Positions 1 to 7,578 of a stretch of DNA of 19,860 bases are shown here, piece after piece (positions within the stretch are counted from its first letter, which is position 1; each line of letters opens with the position of its first letter). The position numbers and the translations under genes are program-made. The DNA is from CAZCSK01 sp964501265 (GTDB taxonomy: Bacteria > Actinomycetota > CADDZG01 > JAHWKV01), in assembly GCA_964501265.1 (NCBI GenBank), contig CAZCSK010000039.1:1-19860 (forward strand), given 5' to 3'. Below the pieces are notes generated by a model that was given only the letters and a program-made list of their open reading frames with translations, was not told where the DNA came from and did not search any database.

Positions 1-1368
1 GCGTGGGCCGCGTCGATTACGGCATTGATGTCGGGGATCGCATATCGCAGGTCGGCGGAGTTGGCAGCCGCCATTGGTCCATATTCGGGTTGGTCGAAAG
101 AGGGCAACGCCAAGGCACATCTGGATGTCATCCGGCGCCATCGTGAGGCAGTAGATGAGATCGACGAGGACCGTGCCCCCGCCAATGTCCTCACGGCTGC
201 GCGCGACGCATGGGATGACGCCCTTGAGTTGGGAGCGAAGCACGGATACCGAAACGCACAGACCACTTTGATCGCGCCTACTGGGACTATTTCGTTCCTT
301 ATGGACGCGGACACTACGGGCATTGAACCGGACTTGGCATTGGTAAAGACCAAGAAACTGGTTGGGGGCGGGACGATGAAGATCGTCAATCAAAAAGTCC
401 CTAGTGCGCTGAAGCGTTTGGGTTATGAGCCTCAGGAAATCTCTGAGATCCTCTCGTACATCAGCGAGCACAACTCGGTCAAAGGCGCGCCTTTCATGAA
501 GGAAGAGCACCACTCCGTATTCGATTGCGCGATGGGTGATAGCCCAATTCACTATCTCGGTCACATGAAAATGATGGCGGCGGTTCAGCCCTACCTTTGT
601 GGCTCGATCAGCAAGACGATAAATCTTCCGGAGGACGCAACAGTCGATGACATCGAGTCCCTGTACGTTCAAGGTTGGAAGATGGGGCTCAAGAATCTTG
701 CGATGTACCGCGACAACTGCAAGGTGGGTCAGCCCCTCAACGCGGACAAGAAAAAGAAGGCTGAGCCGGCAGGTGAAGGTTCGCCTACAAAAACCGTACG
801 CCGGAGGCTACCTCGCAAGCGCAACGCGAAGACGATGTCATTCAAGATTGCCGACTGCGACGGTTACGTGACCGCCGGTGAGTATCCCGATACCGAAGAA
901 TTGGGCGAGATCTTCTTGAAGGTCGCGAAGCAGGGCAGCACACTGGCGGGAATCATGGATGCATTCGCCATCAGTGTCTCGGTTGGCCTGCAGTCCGGGG
1001 TACCCCTGAAGACATACGTCGATAAGTTCATCAACATGCGGTTCGAGCCCTCCGGAGTCACCGACGACCCGGACTTTCGCTTCGCCACGTCGATAGTCGA
1101 TTACATCTTCCGGCGGTTAGCATCCGATTACCTGACCGATGAGGAAAAGGAAGCGGTCAACGTCAAGACCACGGGGGAGCGCCAGGCCTCGCTTGATGGG
1201 GGAGTCTCAATCAAGCCAAACGGGCACTCAAGCCTGGAGAGTGATTCCAGTCTGATCGTTCGATCGACTTCTGATGCGCCTCTTTGCTACACCTGCGGAA
1301 TCAAGATGCAACCCGCTGGATCGTGCTTCGTCTGCAATTCATGCGGAACCACGAGCGGATGTTCTTGA
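1..1368 (+). CDS. nrdJ: Class II (B12-dependent) ribonucleotide reductase NrdJ, C-terminal part
   Basis: The frame is open from base 1, so the gene starts before the window; 455 codons remain and the first internal Met (position 28) is probably not the start. It reduces ribonucleotides to deoxyribonucleotides with adenosylcobalamin in the cytosol. Seen: the barrel segment TTLIAPTGTISFLMDADTTG, the segment LCGSISKTINLPEDA, a basic linker (about 755-835), a further conserved domain, and a C-terminal Cys cluster (CYTCG...CFVCNSCG...GCS) typical of the redox-active tail of class II enzymes. It lies upstream of nrdR and dut, in line with nucleotide metabolism, but a strong hairpin terminator separates it from nrdR. 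The promoter, and any cobalamin riboswitch or NrdR boxes, would lie outside the window. Assignment is secure; only the N-terminus is missing. Confidence 0.95.
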   Translation, partial: AWAASITALMSGIAYRRSAELAAAIGPYSGWSKEGNAKAHLDVIRRHREAVDEIDEDRAPANVLTAARDAWDDALELGAKHGYRNAQTTLIAPTGTISFLMDADTTGIEPDLALVKTKKLVGGGTMKIVNQKVPSALKRLGYEPQEISEILSYISEHNSVKGAPFMKEEHHSVFDCAMGDSPIHYLGHMKMMAAVQPYLCGSISKTINLPEDATVDDIESLYVQGWKMGLKNLAMYRDNCKVGQPLNADKKKKAEPAGEGSPTKTVRRRLPRKRNAKTMSFKIADCDGYVTAGEYPDTEELGEIFLKVAKQGSTLAGIMDAFAISVSVGLQSGVPLKTYVDKFINMRFEPSGVTDDPDFRFATSIVDYIFRRLASDYLTDEEKEAVNVKTTGERQASLDGGVSIKPNGHSSLESDSSLIVRSTSDAPLCYTCGIKMQPAGSCFVCNSCGTTSGCS

Positions 1369-1395
1369 TAGCTTCCAGCCAATCTTCAGCCCCGG

Positions 1396-1424
1396 CGGCG
1401 GCCCTTTTGGGGCCGCCGTTTGGG
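1396..1424 (+). terminator. Rho-independent terminator after nrdJ
   Basis: A perfect 9-bp GC stem (CGGCGGCCC at 1396-1404 with GGGCCGCCG at 1410-1418) closes a 5-nt loop and is followed by TTT. It starts 28 nt after the nrdJ stop. The U tract is short, but the stem is strong and well placed. It implies that nrdR and dut have at least partly separate transcription. Confidence 0.75.
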
Positions 1425-1458
1425 TTGAGCCGTAGGATGGCCTCCGGAGACCCGACTC

Positions 1459-1941
1459 ATGCGCTGCCCTTTCTGTAGTCACGATCAAGATCGTGTTGTC
1501 GACTCGCGAGTCGCCGACGAAGGGCGGTCCATTCGCCGTCGGCGTGAATGCGAGGTTTGCAACCGCCGATTCACTACTTATGAGAGAGCGGAAGAGGCCA
1601 CTTTAATGGTGGAGAAACGGTCGGGAGAAAAAGTGCCATTCGACAGCGCCCGGCTCCTCGGTGGAATTGTTAAGGCATGCGTCAACCGGCCAGTTGATGA
1701 GAAGGACCTCGAGAAGTTGGCGGAGGATGTCCTCGAGTCGGCGAAGGCCGGGGGCGGAGGAGTCGTGCAAAGCGCGGACTTGGGAAAAGAGATTCTCGAG
1801 CGACTCCGAGTGCTCGACGAAGTCGCTTACCTTCGTTTCGCAAGCGTTTACAAGGATTTCCAGGAACTGACAGATTTTGAGCGTGAACTCGGACTGCTGC
1901 AGAAGAAAGTGCCCCCCAAAGAAAAGGCTGCGAAGTCGTGA
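1459..1941 (+). CDS. nrdR: Transcriptional repressor NrdR
   Basis: NrdR is the zinc-ribbon/ATP-cone repressor of ribonucleotide reductase genes; it senses ATP/dATP and binds NrdR boxes upstream of nrd operons. At 160 aa it has the usual family length. Seen: an N-terminal zinc ribbon with the pair CPFC at residues 3-6 and a second Cys pair around residues 31-34 (CEVCNRRF), the family signature RRRRECEVCNRRFTTYER, then an ATP-cone (about residues 49-140) ending in YLRFASVYKDF. The ATG is preceded by CCGGAGA. The stop overlaps the dut GTG start (GTGA), so the two are translationally coupled. Here nrdR lies downstream of nrdJ. Confidence 0.97.
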   Translation: MRCPFCSHDQDRVVDSRVADEGRSIRRRRECEVCNRRFTTYERAEEATLMVEKRSGEKVPFDSARLLGGIVKACVNRPVDEKDLEKLAEDVLESAKAGGGGVVQSADLGKEILERLRVLDEVAYLRFASVYKDFQELTDFERELGLLQKKVPPKEKAAKS

Positions 1942-2381
1942 CGGACGAAGTGAGAATCAAGATCAAAAGACTTGATCCTGAAATCCCCCTTCCAACGAAT
2001 GCCCATCCCGGAGACGCGGGCATAGACCTGACTGCCGCAGACGACGTAACGCTCAAGCCGGGCGAAAGAGCTCTGGTGCCCACGGGGATCGCCATAGCGA
2101 TTCCAGACGGCCACGCGGCATACGTCCTGCCGCGCTCGGGGCTTGCCATACGCAAAGGGCTTGGGATCGTGAATGCGCCAGGGCTCATCGACTCGGGTTA
2201 CCGCGGCCAGGTGCAAGTAGTCGCTGTCAATCTCGACCTGCATGATCCCATCGATATAAAAAGAGGCGACCGCATCGCGCAGATGGTGATACTTCCGGCG
2301 CCAAAATTGATTATCGAGGAGGTAGGCGAGTTGCCCGAATCGGATCGAGGGACCGGGGGGTTCGGTTCGACGGGCGGCTAA
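1938..2381 (+). CDS. dut: dUTP diphosphatase (dUTPase)
   Basis: It hydrolyses dUTP to dUMP and pyrophosphate, keeping uracil out of DNA and feeding dTMP synthesis; homotrimeric and cytosolic. All five family motifs are visible in order: DAGIDL, PRSGLA, GLIDSGYRGQVQV with the catalytic Asp, RGDRIAQMVI, and the glycine-rich tail RGTGGFGSTGG that closes over the substrate. Length of 147 aa is normal. The GTG start overlaps the nrdR stop by 4 nt. The gene ends convergently on the Nramp gene: the two stop codons share CTAA (2378-2381), leaving no room for a terminator between them. Confidence 0.97.
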   Translation: MTDEVRIKIKRLDPEIPLPTNAHPGDAGIDLTAADDVTLKPGERALVPTGIAIAIPDGHAAYVLPRSGLAIRKGLGIVNAPGLIDSGYRGQVQVVAVNLDLHDPIDIKRGDRIAQMVILPAPKLIIEEVGELPESDRGTGGFGSTGG

Positions 2382-3631
2382 CCCACCAACTTGCGTATGA
2401 ATAGATAAACCGTGAGAGCGATGATCGTGACCGCAAAGAGCCAGGTAACGCTGCCGTAGAGTCGACTATTGGCCTGCTCGCCCATGAGTCGCTTGTTTCC
2501 GCAGAGGCGAACCGTGTAAATGAGAATAACGGGCAGCAAGATTCCGTTCACAGTTTCGGAAAAAACCATCATCTTGATGAGGCTCAGATTGGGTATCAGT
2601 ACCATGCCGGCCCCGAGGGCAATCATTCCCGTGAAAATGGCGTTGAAAGGTAACGCCTCGGCCCAACCCTTACCGACGCCTGACTCCCAACCGAACGCTT
2701 CGCATACAACGTATGCGGTCGACAACGGAAGGATGCAGGCTGCGAGCGTCGAAGCGGCAACAAGGCCGATGCCGAACAACACCTGCGCCTGCTCCCCGGC
2801 CAAAGGCCGAAGAGCCCGCGCGGCATCCGCGGCGGTCGCTATATCGATGTTGGCGACAAACAAAGTGGCTGCCGTGGCAAGCACGATGAAAAACGCAATC
2901 GTGTTGCTGAACACAGATCCGGAAAGAACATCGAGACGCGTGAACTTGTAGTCGCGGAGCTTCACGGCCTTATCCCGAACGTAGGACTGTATGAAGAACT
3001 GCCCCCATGGGGCTACGGTCGTCCCGGTGATCGCGATCGCCAGCAGGAGAAATTCAGGATCGGGGTTGAAGTCCGGAACGACCAAACTGCGAAGCACTTT
3101 TCCCCATGGCGGATCCGCCAACAGCCCGGACGCGATGTACGAGAAATAGAACAGAACGAAAACCATAAAGAGACGTTCGACGCGGCGGAAGGATCCGCTC
3201 GAAACGATAAACCATACGAGGGCGGCCCCCAGCGGCACCGTGATGTACTTCGAGAGGCCGAACAACTCGAACCCAGACGCCAGCCCCGCGAACTCGGCAG
3301 CAGTTACAAAAAGGTTGGCCGTGAGCAGAGTAACCAGTGCGAAGACGACAGCTCGGAGACCAAATTCTTCCCGGATGAGGTCGGCCAGCCCCTTGCCTGT
3401 AACCACGCCCATCCGGGCGCCCATTTCTTGGGTTATGGCCAGCAGCAAGGTGAGCACCAACAGGACCCACATCATCGAAAAACCGAACCGGGCCCCGGCC
3501 AGGGAGTAAGTCGTTATTCCACCCGCATCGTTGTTGGCGGCAGCGGTGATCAGGCCCGGGCCCATAACAGCGAGATAAGCGTAGATGGGAATTCGCGGTC
3601 GGCGCGGAAATGGGATCCTTGGGAGAGGCAT
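2378..3631 (-). CDS. Nramp-family divalent metal transporter with atypical metal-site motifs
   Basis: An integral membrane protein of 417 aa with about eleven hydrophobic segments and the LeuT-like Nramp layout. The ATG at 3631 is preferred; a TTG at 3637 adds two residues. No clear Shine-Dalgarno sequence is seen. Canonical Mn/Fe Nramps have DPGN in TM1 and MPH in TM6. Here TM1 reads NNDAGGI (about residues 33-39) and TM6 reads TTVAPWGQFF (about 204-213), so the soft-metal Met is Ala and the His is Trp. As I recall, Nramp-related Mg2+ transporters also depart from the canonical motifs, so Mg2+ rather than Mn2+ is possible; this is inference. Calling it MntH would over-claim. It is monocistronic, convergent with dut and divergent from the tRNA-Gly. 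Confidence 0.85.
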   Translation of the reverse strand: MPLPRIPFPRRPRIPIYAYLAVMGPGLITAAANNDAGGITTYSLAGARFGFSMMWVLLVLTLLLAITQEMGARMGVVTGKGLADLIREEFGLRAVVFALVTLLTANLFVTAAEFAGLASGFELFGLSKYITVPLGAALVWFIVSSGSFRRVERLFMVFVLFYFSYIASGLLADPPWGKVLRSLVVPDFNPDPEFLLLAIAITGTTVAPWGQFFIQSYVRDKAVKLRDYKFTRLDVLSGSVFSNTIAFFIVLATAATLFVANIDIATAADAARALRPLAGEQAQVLFGIGLVAASTLAACILPLSTAYVVCEAFGWESGVGKGWAEALPFNAIFTGMIALGAGMVLIPNLSLIKMMVFSETVNGILLPVILIYTVRLCGNKRLMGEQANSRLYGSVTWLFAVTIIALTVYLFIRKLVG

Positions 3632-3686
3632 TGTCAAATCTTATCGAGCCGAAGGACCCAGGGGCTGTTACGATGCGTTCTTAACT

Positions 3687-3759
3687 GCGGACGTGGCTCA
3701 GTTGGTAGAGCATCACCTTGCCAAGGTGAGGGTCGCCGGTTCGAATCCGGTCGTCCGCT
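3687..3759 (+). tRNA. tRNA-Gly (GCC anticodon)
   Basis: A full cloverleaf can be drawn: acceptor GCGGACG (3687-3693) pairs with CGTCCGC (3752-3758); D arm GCTC/GAGC; anticodon stem TCACC/GGTGA around loop TTGCCAA with anticodon GCC; T arm CCGGT/ACCGG family with TTCGAAT loop; discriminator T. CCA is not encoded. A possible -10 TACGAT lies at 3669-3674 with no convincing -35. The 3' half, from the first base of the anticodon loop, is repeated 14,064 bp downstream, so this gene is the integration target of the island and remained intact. Confidence 0.95.
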
Positions 3760-4132
3760 CGACAAAAGGCCTGGTAAACACCTTTGTCCGCTTCCGGTCC
3801 TTCCCCCGGTCATCCATCAATGTGCGCGAAAAGTGCGCGGCCCGCAGAGCGTTATCGAGTCCTTGGATGATCGGTTCATCGTGACCTTCGAAAAGGTGAC
3901 CGTAGCGGTCGAAAGTAACGCGAATAGACGAGTGGCCCATCAATGCCATGATCTGCTTGGCATTGGCCCCCTCGTGGATCAGGAATGCCGCAAAGGTGTG
4001 CCTGAGATCGTGGAAGCGCAGCGGCAAAAGGCCGGCTCGTCTGACCGCAGCGTTCGCGGCTTGGCTCCTCGATACGGTGTTCCTTTGGCTCCTTTGGGTC
4101 TGTGCTGGCATCTTGGCGCTCGCATTGAGCAT
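3713..4132 (-). pseudogene. Tyrosine integrase, C-terminal remnant (left copy)
   Basis: The minus-strand frame carries the C-terminal half of a phage-type tyrosine recombinase catalytic domain: RFHDLRHTFAAFLIHEGA (with Arg and the HxLRHT box), then ALMGHSSIRVTFDRYGHLF with the second His box and the catalytic Tyr. The N-terminal DNA-binding domains and the first catalytic Arg region are missing. Recognisable homology runs from about 4075 down to about 3765; residues upstream of SRSQAANAAVRRAGL do not look like integrase. The end of the frame runs into the tRNA-Gly, giving the usual antisense-tRNA tail ERTTGFEPATLT. The orientation, reading into its tRNA target, is classic for an integrase next to its att site. 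Non-functional as it stands. Confidence 0.85.
3718..3926. repeat. Left 209-bp direct repeat (attL-type)
   Basis: Matches 17782-17990 with four substitutions and no gaps by eye (about 98%). It starts at TTGCCAA, the tRNA-Gly anticodon loop, where tyrosine integrases often cross over, and extends past the tRNA into the integrase 3' end. Three of the four differences change the integrase residue (Ala/Thr, Arg/Gln, Pro/Ala). Confidence 0.93.
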
Positions 4133-4385
4133 CTTGCTTGACGCATTCGGAAGCGGGACCGTTTCTACAGGGCTTCGTATCCTCTCTACATTCTTCGTCC
4201 GTCACCCTCTTCGTTTTATCATCATTGCATCCCTCATCTATCACCCTCTTCTGGAGGCTTCGCCCAAGCAAGCGAGTCTTGGAAAGATAGGTTCGGGCCT
4301 AGTAGTCACGGATTCTCACGGCAATCCCCTTACCCTTGGAAGAGCGTTCGGAAGGAATGCAGCCAAGCTCCTTTCGGGACTAACT
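4083..4385 (+). pseudogene. RDD-family membrane protein fragment
   Basis: The plus frame contains two hydrophobic stretches (about 4083-4140 and 4215-4255). They are followed by a segment typical of RDD-domain proteins: LLEASPKQASLGK, then GSGLVVTDSHGNPLTLGRAF, then GRNAAKLLSGL. In intact RDD proteins this leads into a third membrane helix and the family's C-terminal part; here the frame changes to unrelated sequence after about 4385. The 5' end merges with the integrase remnant on the other strand, so the start is lost too. RDD proteins are small multi-pass membrane proteins of mostly unknown role. I read this as a truncated relic; the first hydrophobic stretch is less certain than the second half. 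Confidence 0.5.
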
Positions 4386-4386
4386 A

Positions 4387-4563
4387 GTGCAGTACTCGGA
4401 TCTTTCGGACGACGAGATCGGGCAGTTGGAAGACAAGGTGGACAGTTACGCCGAAGGAGTCCTTCTAATTCCTAACGAGCGGCTAACCTCGGCGATCGCG
4501 TTAGCGTCATGGGGGAAGCTGATGGAGCGCGAGAAGGCTCGGCGATACTGCAAATCGAGCTGA
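4387..4563 (+). CDS. Small hypothetical protein (58 aa)
   Basis: A GTG-started frame directly after an in-frame TAA (4381-4383) encodes 58 residues beginning VQYSDLSDDEIGQLEDKVDS and ending in a basic tail (MEREKARRYCKSS). The composition is protein-like: acidic start, probable amphipathic helices, no low complexity. A weak GGGA lies about 6-8 nt upstream. I do not recognise a family. It fills the space between the RDD fragment and the ClpN-S51 gene, and could equally be the tail of a lost larger gene. Confidence 0.35.
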   Translation: MQYSDLSDDEIGQLEDKVDSYAEGVLLIPNERLTSAIALASWGKLMEREKARRYCKSS

Positions 4564-4618
4564 TCCACTCCGTCACCTCGTGTTATTATGCTTACTCAAA
4601 TCGGCGGACAGGAGATCG

Positions 4619-5866
4619 GTGAGCACCAAAGAGCAGGCCGTAACGTGGTGGCCGGATTGGACGAAACAACATCCCGAGCTTCCCGAGTTCCTTGCCGATG
4701 CAGAAGAGGAGGCTCGCAACCGAGGGCACGAGTCCATCCGCCACATCCACTTCATCCTCGCGCTCACGAACACAAAGCCCGAGCGAGATGCTCTGCTCGC
4801 TCGGGCCGGTATCGATCCCACTCGACTGCGCGATCGCACCATCTACATCGAGGGGCTCAACGACGGGCTGCGCTCCTACGAGACCAAGAGCCACATCCAC
4901 GTCGCCAAGGCCGCGGACGGCGTTAGATACGAAGGCCGCATGATCCTGGCTAAGGGCGCATCGATGGCCCTCGAAACTGCGCGCACCGAGGCTGCACCTC
5001 TCGGCATGCCGGTCGCCCCTGCCAACCTCATCGCAGCCATGGCGAGCAGCCCGCTGACCTCCTTCTCAGCCATCACCCTCGCGAAGGCCCGCGCCCTCGC
5101 GGGCATCCCTCACGAGCGCACGGTGATAGCCCCCGGTCAAGATCGGACCAGAACGCTAAGGCCCCGCTCCATCGCACCCCTCATCCTTTGTGGGGGCGGG
5201 GAGCCACCGGAGACGGACCTCGCGGCGCTCGACATCGCAGCCAAGCACCACGGGCGGAGCCGCTCCGAGATGGAGGTCGGTATGATTTTCGCGGCCAGTC
5301 CCGATATGGGAGAGGTGCCCCGCAAGCAGTACTTCCTCAAGACCTTCTCCGATGCAGGAGTCCGGGTTCACGACGTCGGGCTCGATCGACGCGAAGACGC
5401 AGCCAAGCCGGAGGTCTTGGAGAGGATCGCGAGCGCTCAGATGCTGTTCTTCTCCGGCGGCAGGTCGGAGTGGATCATCGACGCCATCCTTGGCACCCCA
5501 GCCCTCAAGGCGATCTCGGCCGCCGCGGACCGAGGAACCGTGATGATGGGGATGTCGGCGGGGACGGCTCTGTGGGGGAACGGGATGTTCAGCGACCTCG
5601 AATCCGGTGACGAGCTGGAATACTTCCGTCTGCTTAACTGGGTGGAAGACGTGATGATCGTCCCGCACACGAAAGGTCTGGAACACCTCGACATGATGCG
5701 CAGCACGATGCGCCGGTTCAACATCTCTACCGCTCTCATGGTTGCCCACCTCGGAGCGATCTTCGCCGAGCCCGGCTGGCAAACTTTCCGTGAGATCGAC
5801 CGGGGATACGCGGGCTCCTACATCCTCCGGTCACCAGACACGGACCCGGAGCCGATAGAGGCGTAG
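4619..5866 (+). CDS. Clp N-domain / peptidase S51-like (cyanophycinase-like) fusion protein
   Basis: GTG at 4619 is chosen because AGGAG (4610-4614) lies just upstream; an in-frame GTG at 4580 would add 13 residues without a ribosome site. The 415-aa product has no signal peptide or membrane segment, so it is probably cytosolic. Residues about 24-160 look like a Clp N-terminal double repeat: AEEEARNRGHESIRHIHFIL..., then a second unit ILAKGASMALETARTEAAPLG. Residues about 186-405 look like a Ser peptidase of family S51 (dipeptidase E/cyanophycinase): APLILCGGG, MLFFSGGRSEWII, and the nucleophile elbow GMSAGTALWG with Ser313; His350 in IVPHTKGLEHLDMM is a candidate catalytic His. ClpN domains usually recruit substrates to Clp ATPases, so the fusion suggests a peptidase with a recruitment domain; that is inference. 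PBP1 starts 11 nt after its stop. Confidence 0.75.
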   Translation: MSTKEQAVTWWPDWTKQHPELPEFLADAEEEARNRGHESIRHIHFILALTNTKPERDALLARAGIDPTRLRDRTIYIEGLNDGLRSYETKSHIHVAKAADGVRYEGRMILAKGASMALETARTEAAPLGMPVAPANLIAAMASSPLTSFSAITLAKARALAGIPHERTVIAPGQDRTRTLRPRSIAPLILCGGGEPPETDLAALDIAAKHHGRSRSEMEVGMIFAASPDMGEVPRKQYFLKTFSDAGVRVHDVGLDRREDAAKPEVLERIASAQMLFFSGGRSEWIIDAILGTPALKAISAAADRGTVMMGMSAGTALWGNGMFSDLESGDELEYFRLLNWVEDVMIVPHTKGLEHLDMMRSTMRRFNISTALMVAHLGAIFAEPGWQTFREIDRGYAGSYILRSPDTDPEPIEA

Positions 5867-5877
5867 GCTACTCGGTC

Positions 5878-7578
5878 GTGCCACCCAAACCGAGAAGACA
5901 ACAGTCGAGGTCTGTACCGCTCACCTTCGCCTCGGTCGCTGCTCTCCTTCTAATATTGATCGCCGCATCGGCCATCGTGTTCATTCCCCCATCTCCTCCG
6001 AGCGTTGCGGAGTTCGCTCCCCAGGCTCAGGAGCCCCTCGACGTCCCGGATGCTCCGGGGAGCGCTGCGTCCTCCGGAGGAGCATCGGAATGTGGGCCCG
6101 GAGCGACCTGCGAAGGTCCCAACACGGTGGCCGCACCGCCGAGGCCCCGTCAGGTCATCGAGAAGGCGCGGGTTCGCCGGTGCGTCGGATCGCCACCGCG
6201 CCAGACCGAAGATCCTCAGTCGCCGCCGTGCGTCGGCTACTGGCAGGGAGATAACTCCGGCGCAACCAGTAAAGGCGTGACCCGCGATGAGATCCGCGTC
6301 GCGATCGGGCGTCCCTCAAGCCTTTCGAACAACGAGGTCCTCACCTTGGTGGAGTTCTTCAACCGGCGTTACGAGTTCTACGGCAGAAAGATCAAGCCCT
6401 TCCTGCTACAGCGCGCAAGGTTCGGCACGGAAGGTGACCCGGTGGTGCAGAGGGCCAACGCCGTCAAAGTCGACGAGGAGTTCCGCGCCTTCGCGACCGT
6501 CGGTGGTGTCGTCGAAACCGCGTACGGCGACAACACGGTCTTCATGGACGAGCTGGCTCGCCGAAAGGTCATCGCGGTTGATCCCGACCCGCCCTACCGG
6601 ATGTCTGCCGACCTCCGTGCGGCGCGCCCGTACCTCTGGACATACGCACCTACGCTCGACATCGCCGAAGCGAATGCAGGCGAGTTCATCTGCAAGTCTC
6701 TCGCCGGCAGGCTCGCCGAGCACGCGGAGGACCCGAGGCTGCAGATCTCCACACGCCACTTCGGCATCGCAGTCGCCCAGCACAAAGCGGGCACACCATC
6801 GGATGCCGCACTCACGTCAGCACTGGAGCGGTGCGGGGCGCGTTTCTCCCGCTACAGCGTCGACGGGGACGACCCGGTCGGATCAACCGGGTCGGGCTCC
6901 GACTTCAACAACCTGGCGGTGGCCCGCATGCAGGCCGATGGAATCACGACGGTCATCTGCATCTGCACTCAGCTCCTGTTCGCCAACGGGTTGATCGTGT
7001 CGGCGAACAACCAGGCGTACGGACCTGAGTGGCTGGTTTCTGGGGTAGCCGGTCAGGGCAGCGAAGACATGACCCACTCGGACCGGCGTCAGTACTCACA
7101 CATGTTCGGAGTGACGAGCCAGAACAAACATCTTCCGCCTTCGAACGAGCCATTCTCCTGGGCGATCCGGGAGGTGGATCCTTCCGTCAGGAGCTGGACG
7201 CACCTGAACTATGCGCGGGCGCATTTCCGCAACGTGTACGACGGTCTGTTGGTCCTCGCTTCGGGGATCCAGACGGCGGGACCGAACCTGACACCCGCCA
7301 GCTTCGAACAAGGGCTGACGCGGACGGGATTCCCGAACCCGGCTGCCGGCGCCACGCCCTACTGGCAGGCGGAGGTTGGTTTCGGCGGGAAGTACAGCAT
7401 GGTCAACGACTTCACCTTGGTGTGGCACACCTACAGCCACGACCCTCCGACCGGATACGCGGACAGCCCCGCCGACCTCGGATGGTGGTGCTTCGTCGAT
7501 CGGGGGGCCCGCCACAATCTCGGCTCTTGGCCGCAGGGCCCTAGCGCGTTCTTCGACATCACCGAGCCGTGTCGCTGA
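5878..7578 (+). CDS. Membrane-anchored periplasmic-binding-protein-like protein, PBP1
   Basis: 566 aa from GTG 5878, 11 nt after the ClpN-S51 stop with only a weak ribosome site, so probably coupled to it. A basic start, one transmembrane anchor (about residues 15-36, no lipobox), then a Pro-rich segment PPSPPSVAEFAPQA and an extracytoplasmic part. Seen: conserved Cys residues in CGPGATC and in RCVGSPPRQTEDPQSPPC, the signature GATSKGVTRDEIRVAI that opens type 1 periplasmic-binding folds, and a late segment LLVLASGIQTAGPNLTP found in branched-chain amino acid-binding-type proteins. The C-terminus ends PCR. No ABC permease or ATPase gene is nearby, so a role as an orphan ligand-binding surface protein is an inference. 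It is intact and the longest member of a five-member family in this island. The CDF gene start overlaps its last 10 nt. Confidence 0.8.
   Translation: MPPKPRRQQSRSVPLTFASVAALLLILIAASAIVFIPPSPPSVAEFAPQAQEPLDVPDAPGSAASSGGASECGPGATCEGPNTVAAPPRPRQVIEKARVRRCVGSPPRQTEDPQSPPCVGYWQGDNSGATSKGVTRDEIRVAIGRPSSLSNNEVLTLVEFFNRRYEFYGRKIKPFLLQRARFGTEGDPVVQRANAVKVDEEFRAFATVGGVVETAYGDNTVFMDELARRKVIAVDPDPPYRMSADLRAARPYLWTYAPTLDIAEANAGEFICKSLAGRLAEHAEDPRLQISTRHFGIAVAQHKAGTPSDAALTSALERCGARFSRYSVDGDDPVGSTGSGSDFNNLAVARMQADGITTVICICTQLLFANGLIVSANNQAYGPEWLVSGVAGQGSEDMTHSDRRQYSHMFGVTSQNKHLPPSNEPFSWAIREVDPSVRSWTHLNYARAHFRNVYDGLLVLASGIQTAGPNLTPASFEQGLTRTGFPNPAAGATPYWQAEVGFGGKYSMVNDFTLVWHTYSHDPPTGYADSPADLGWWCFVDRGARHNLGSWPQGPSAFFDITEPCR

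Noticed and set aside
3585..3884. Plus-strand frame across tRNA-Gly containing VAQLVEHHLAKVRVAGSNP
   Set aside because: This is the well-known false translation of a tRNA gene and its flank, not a protein.
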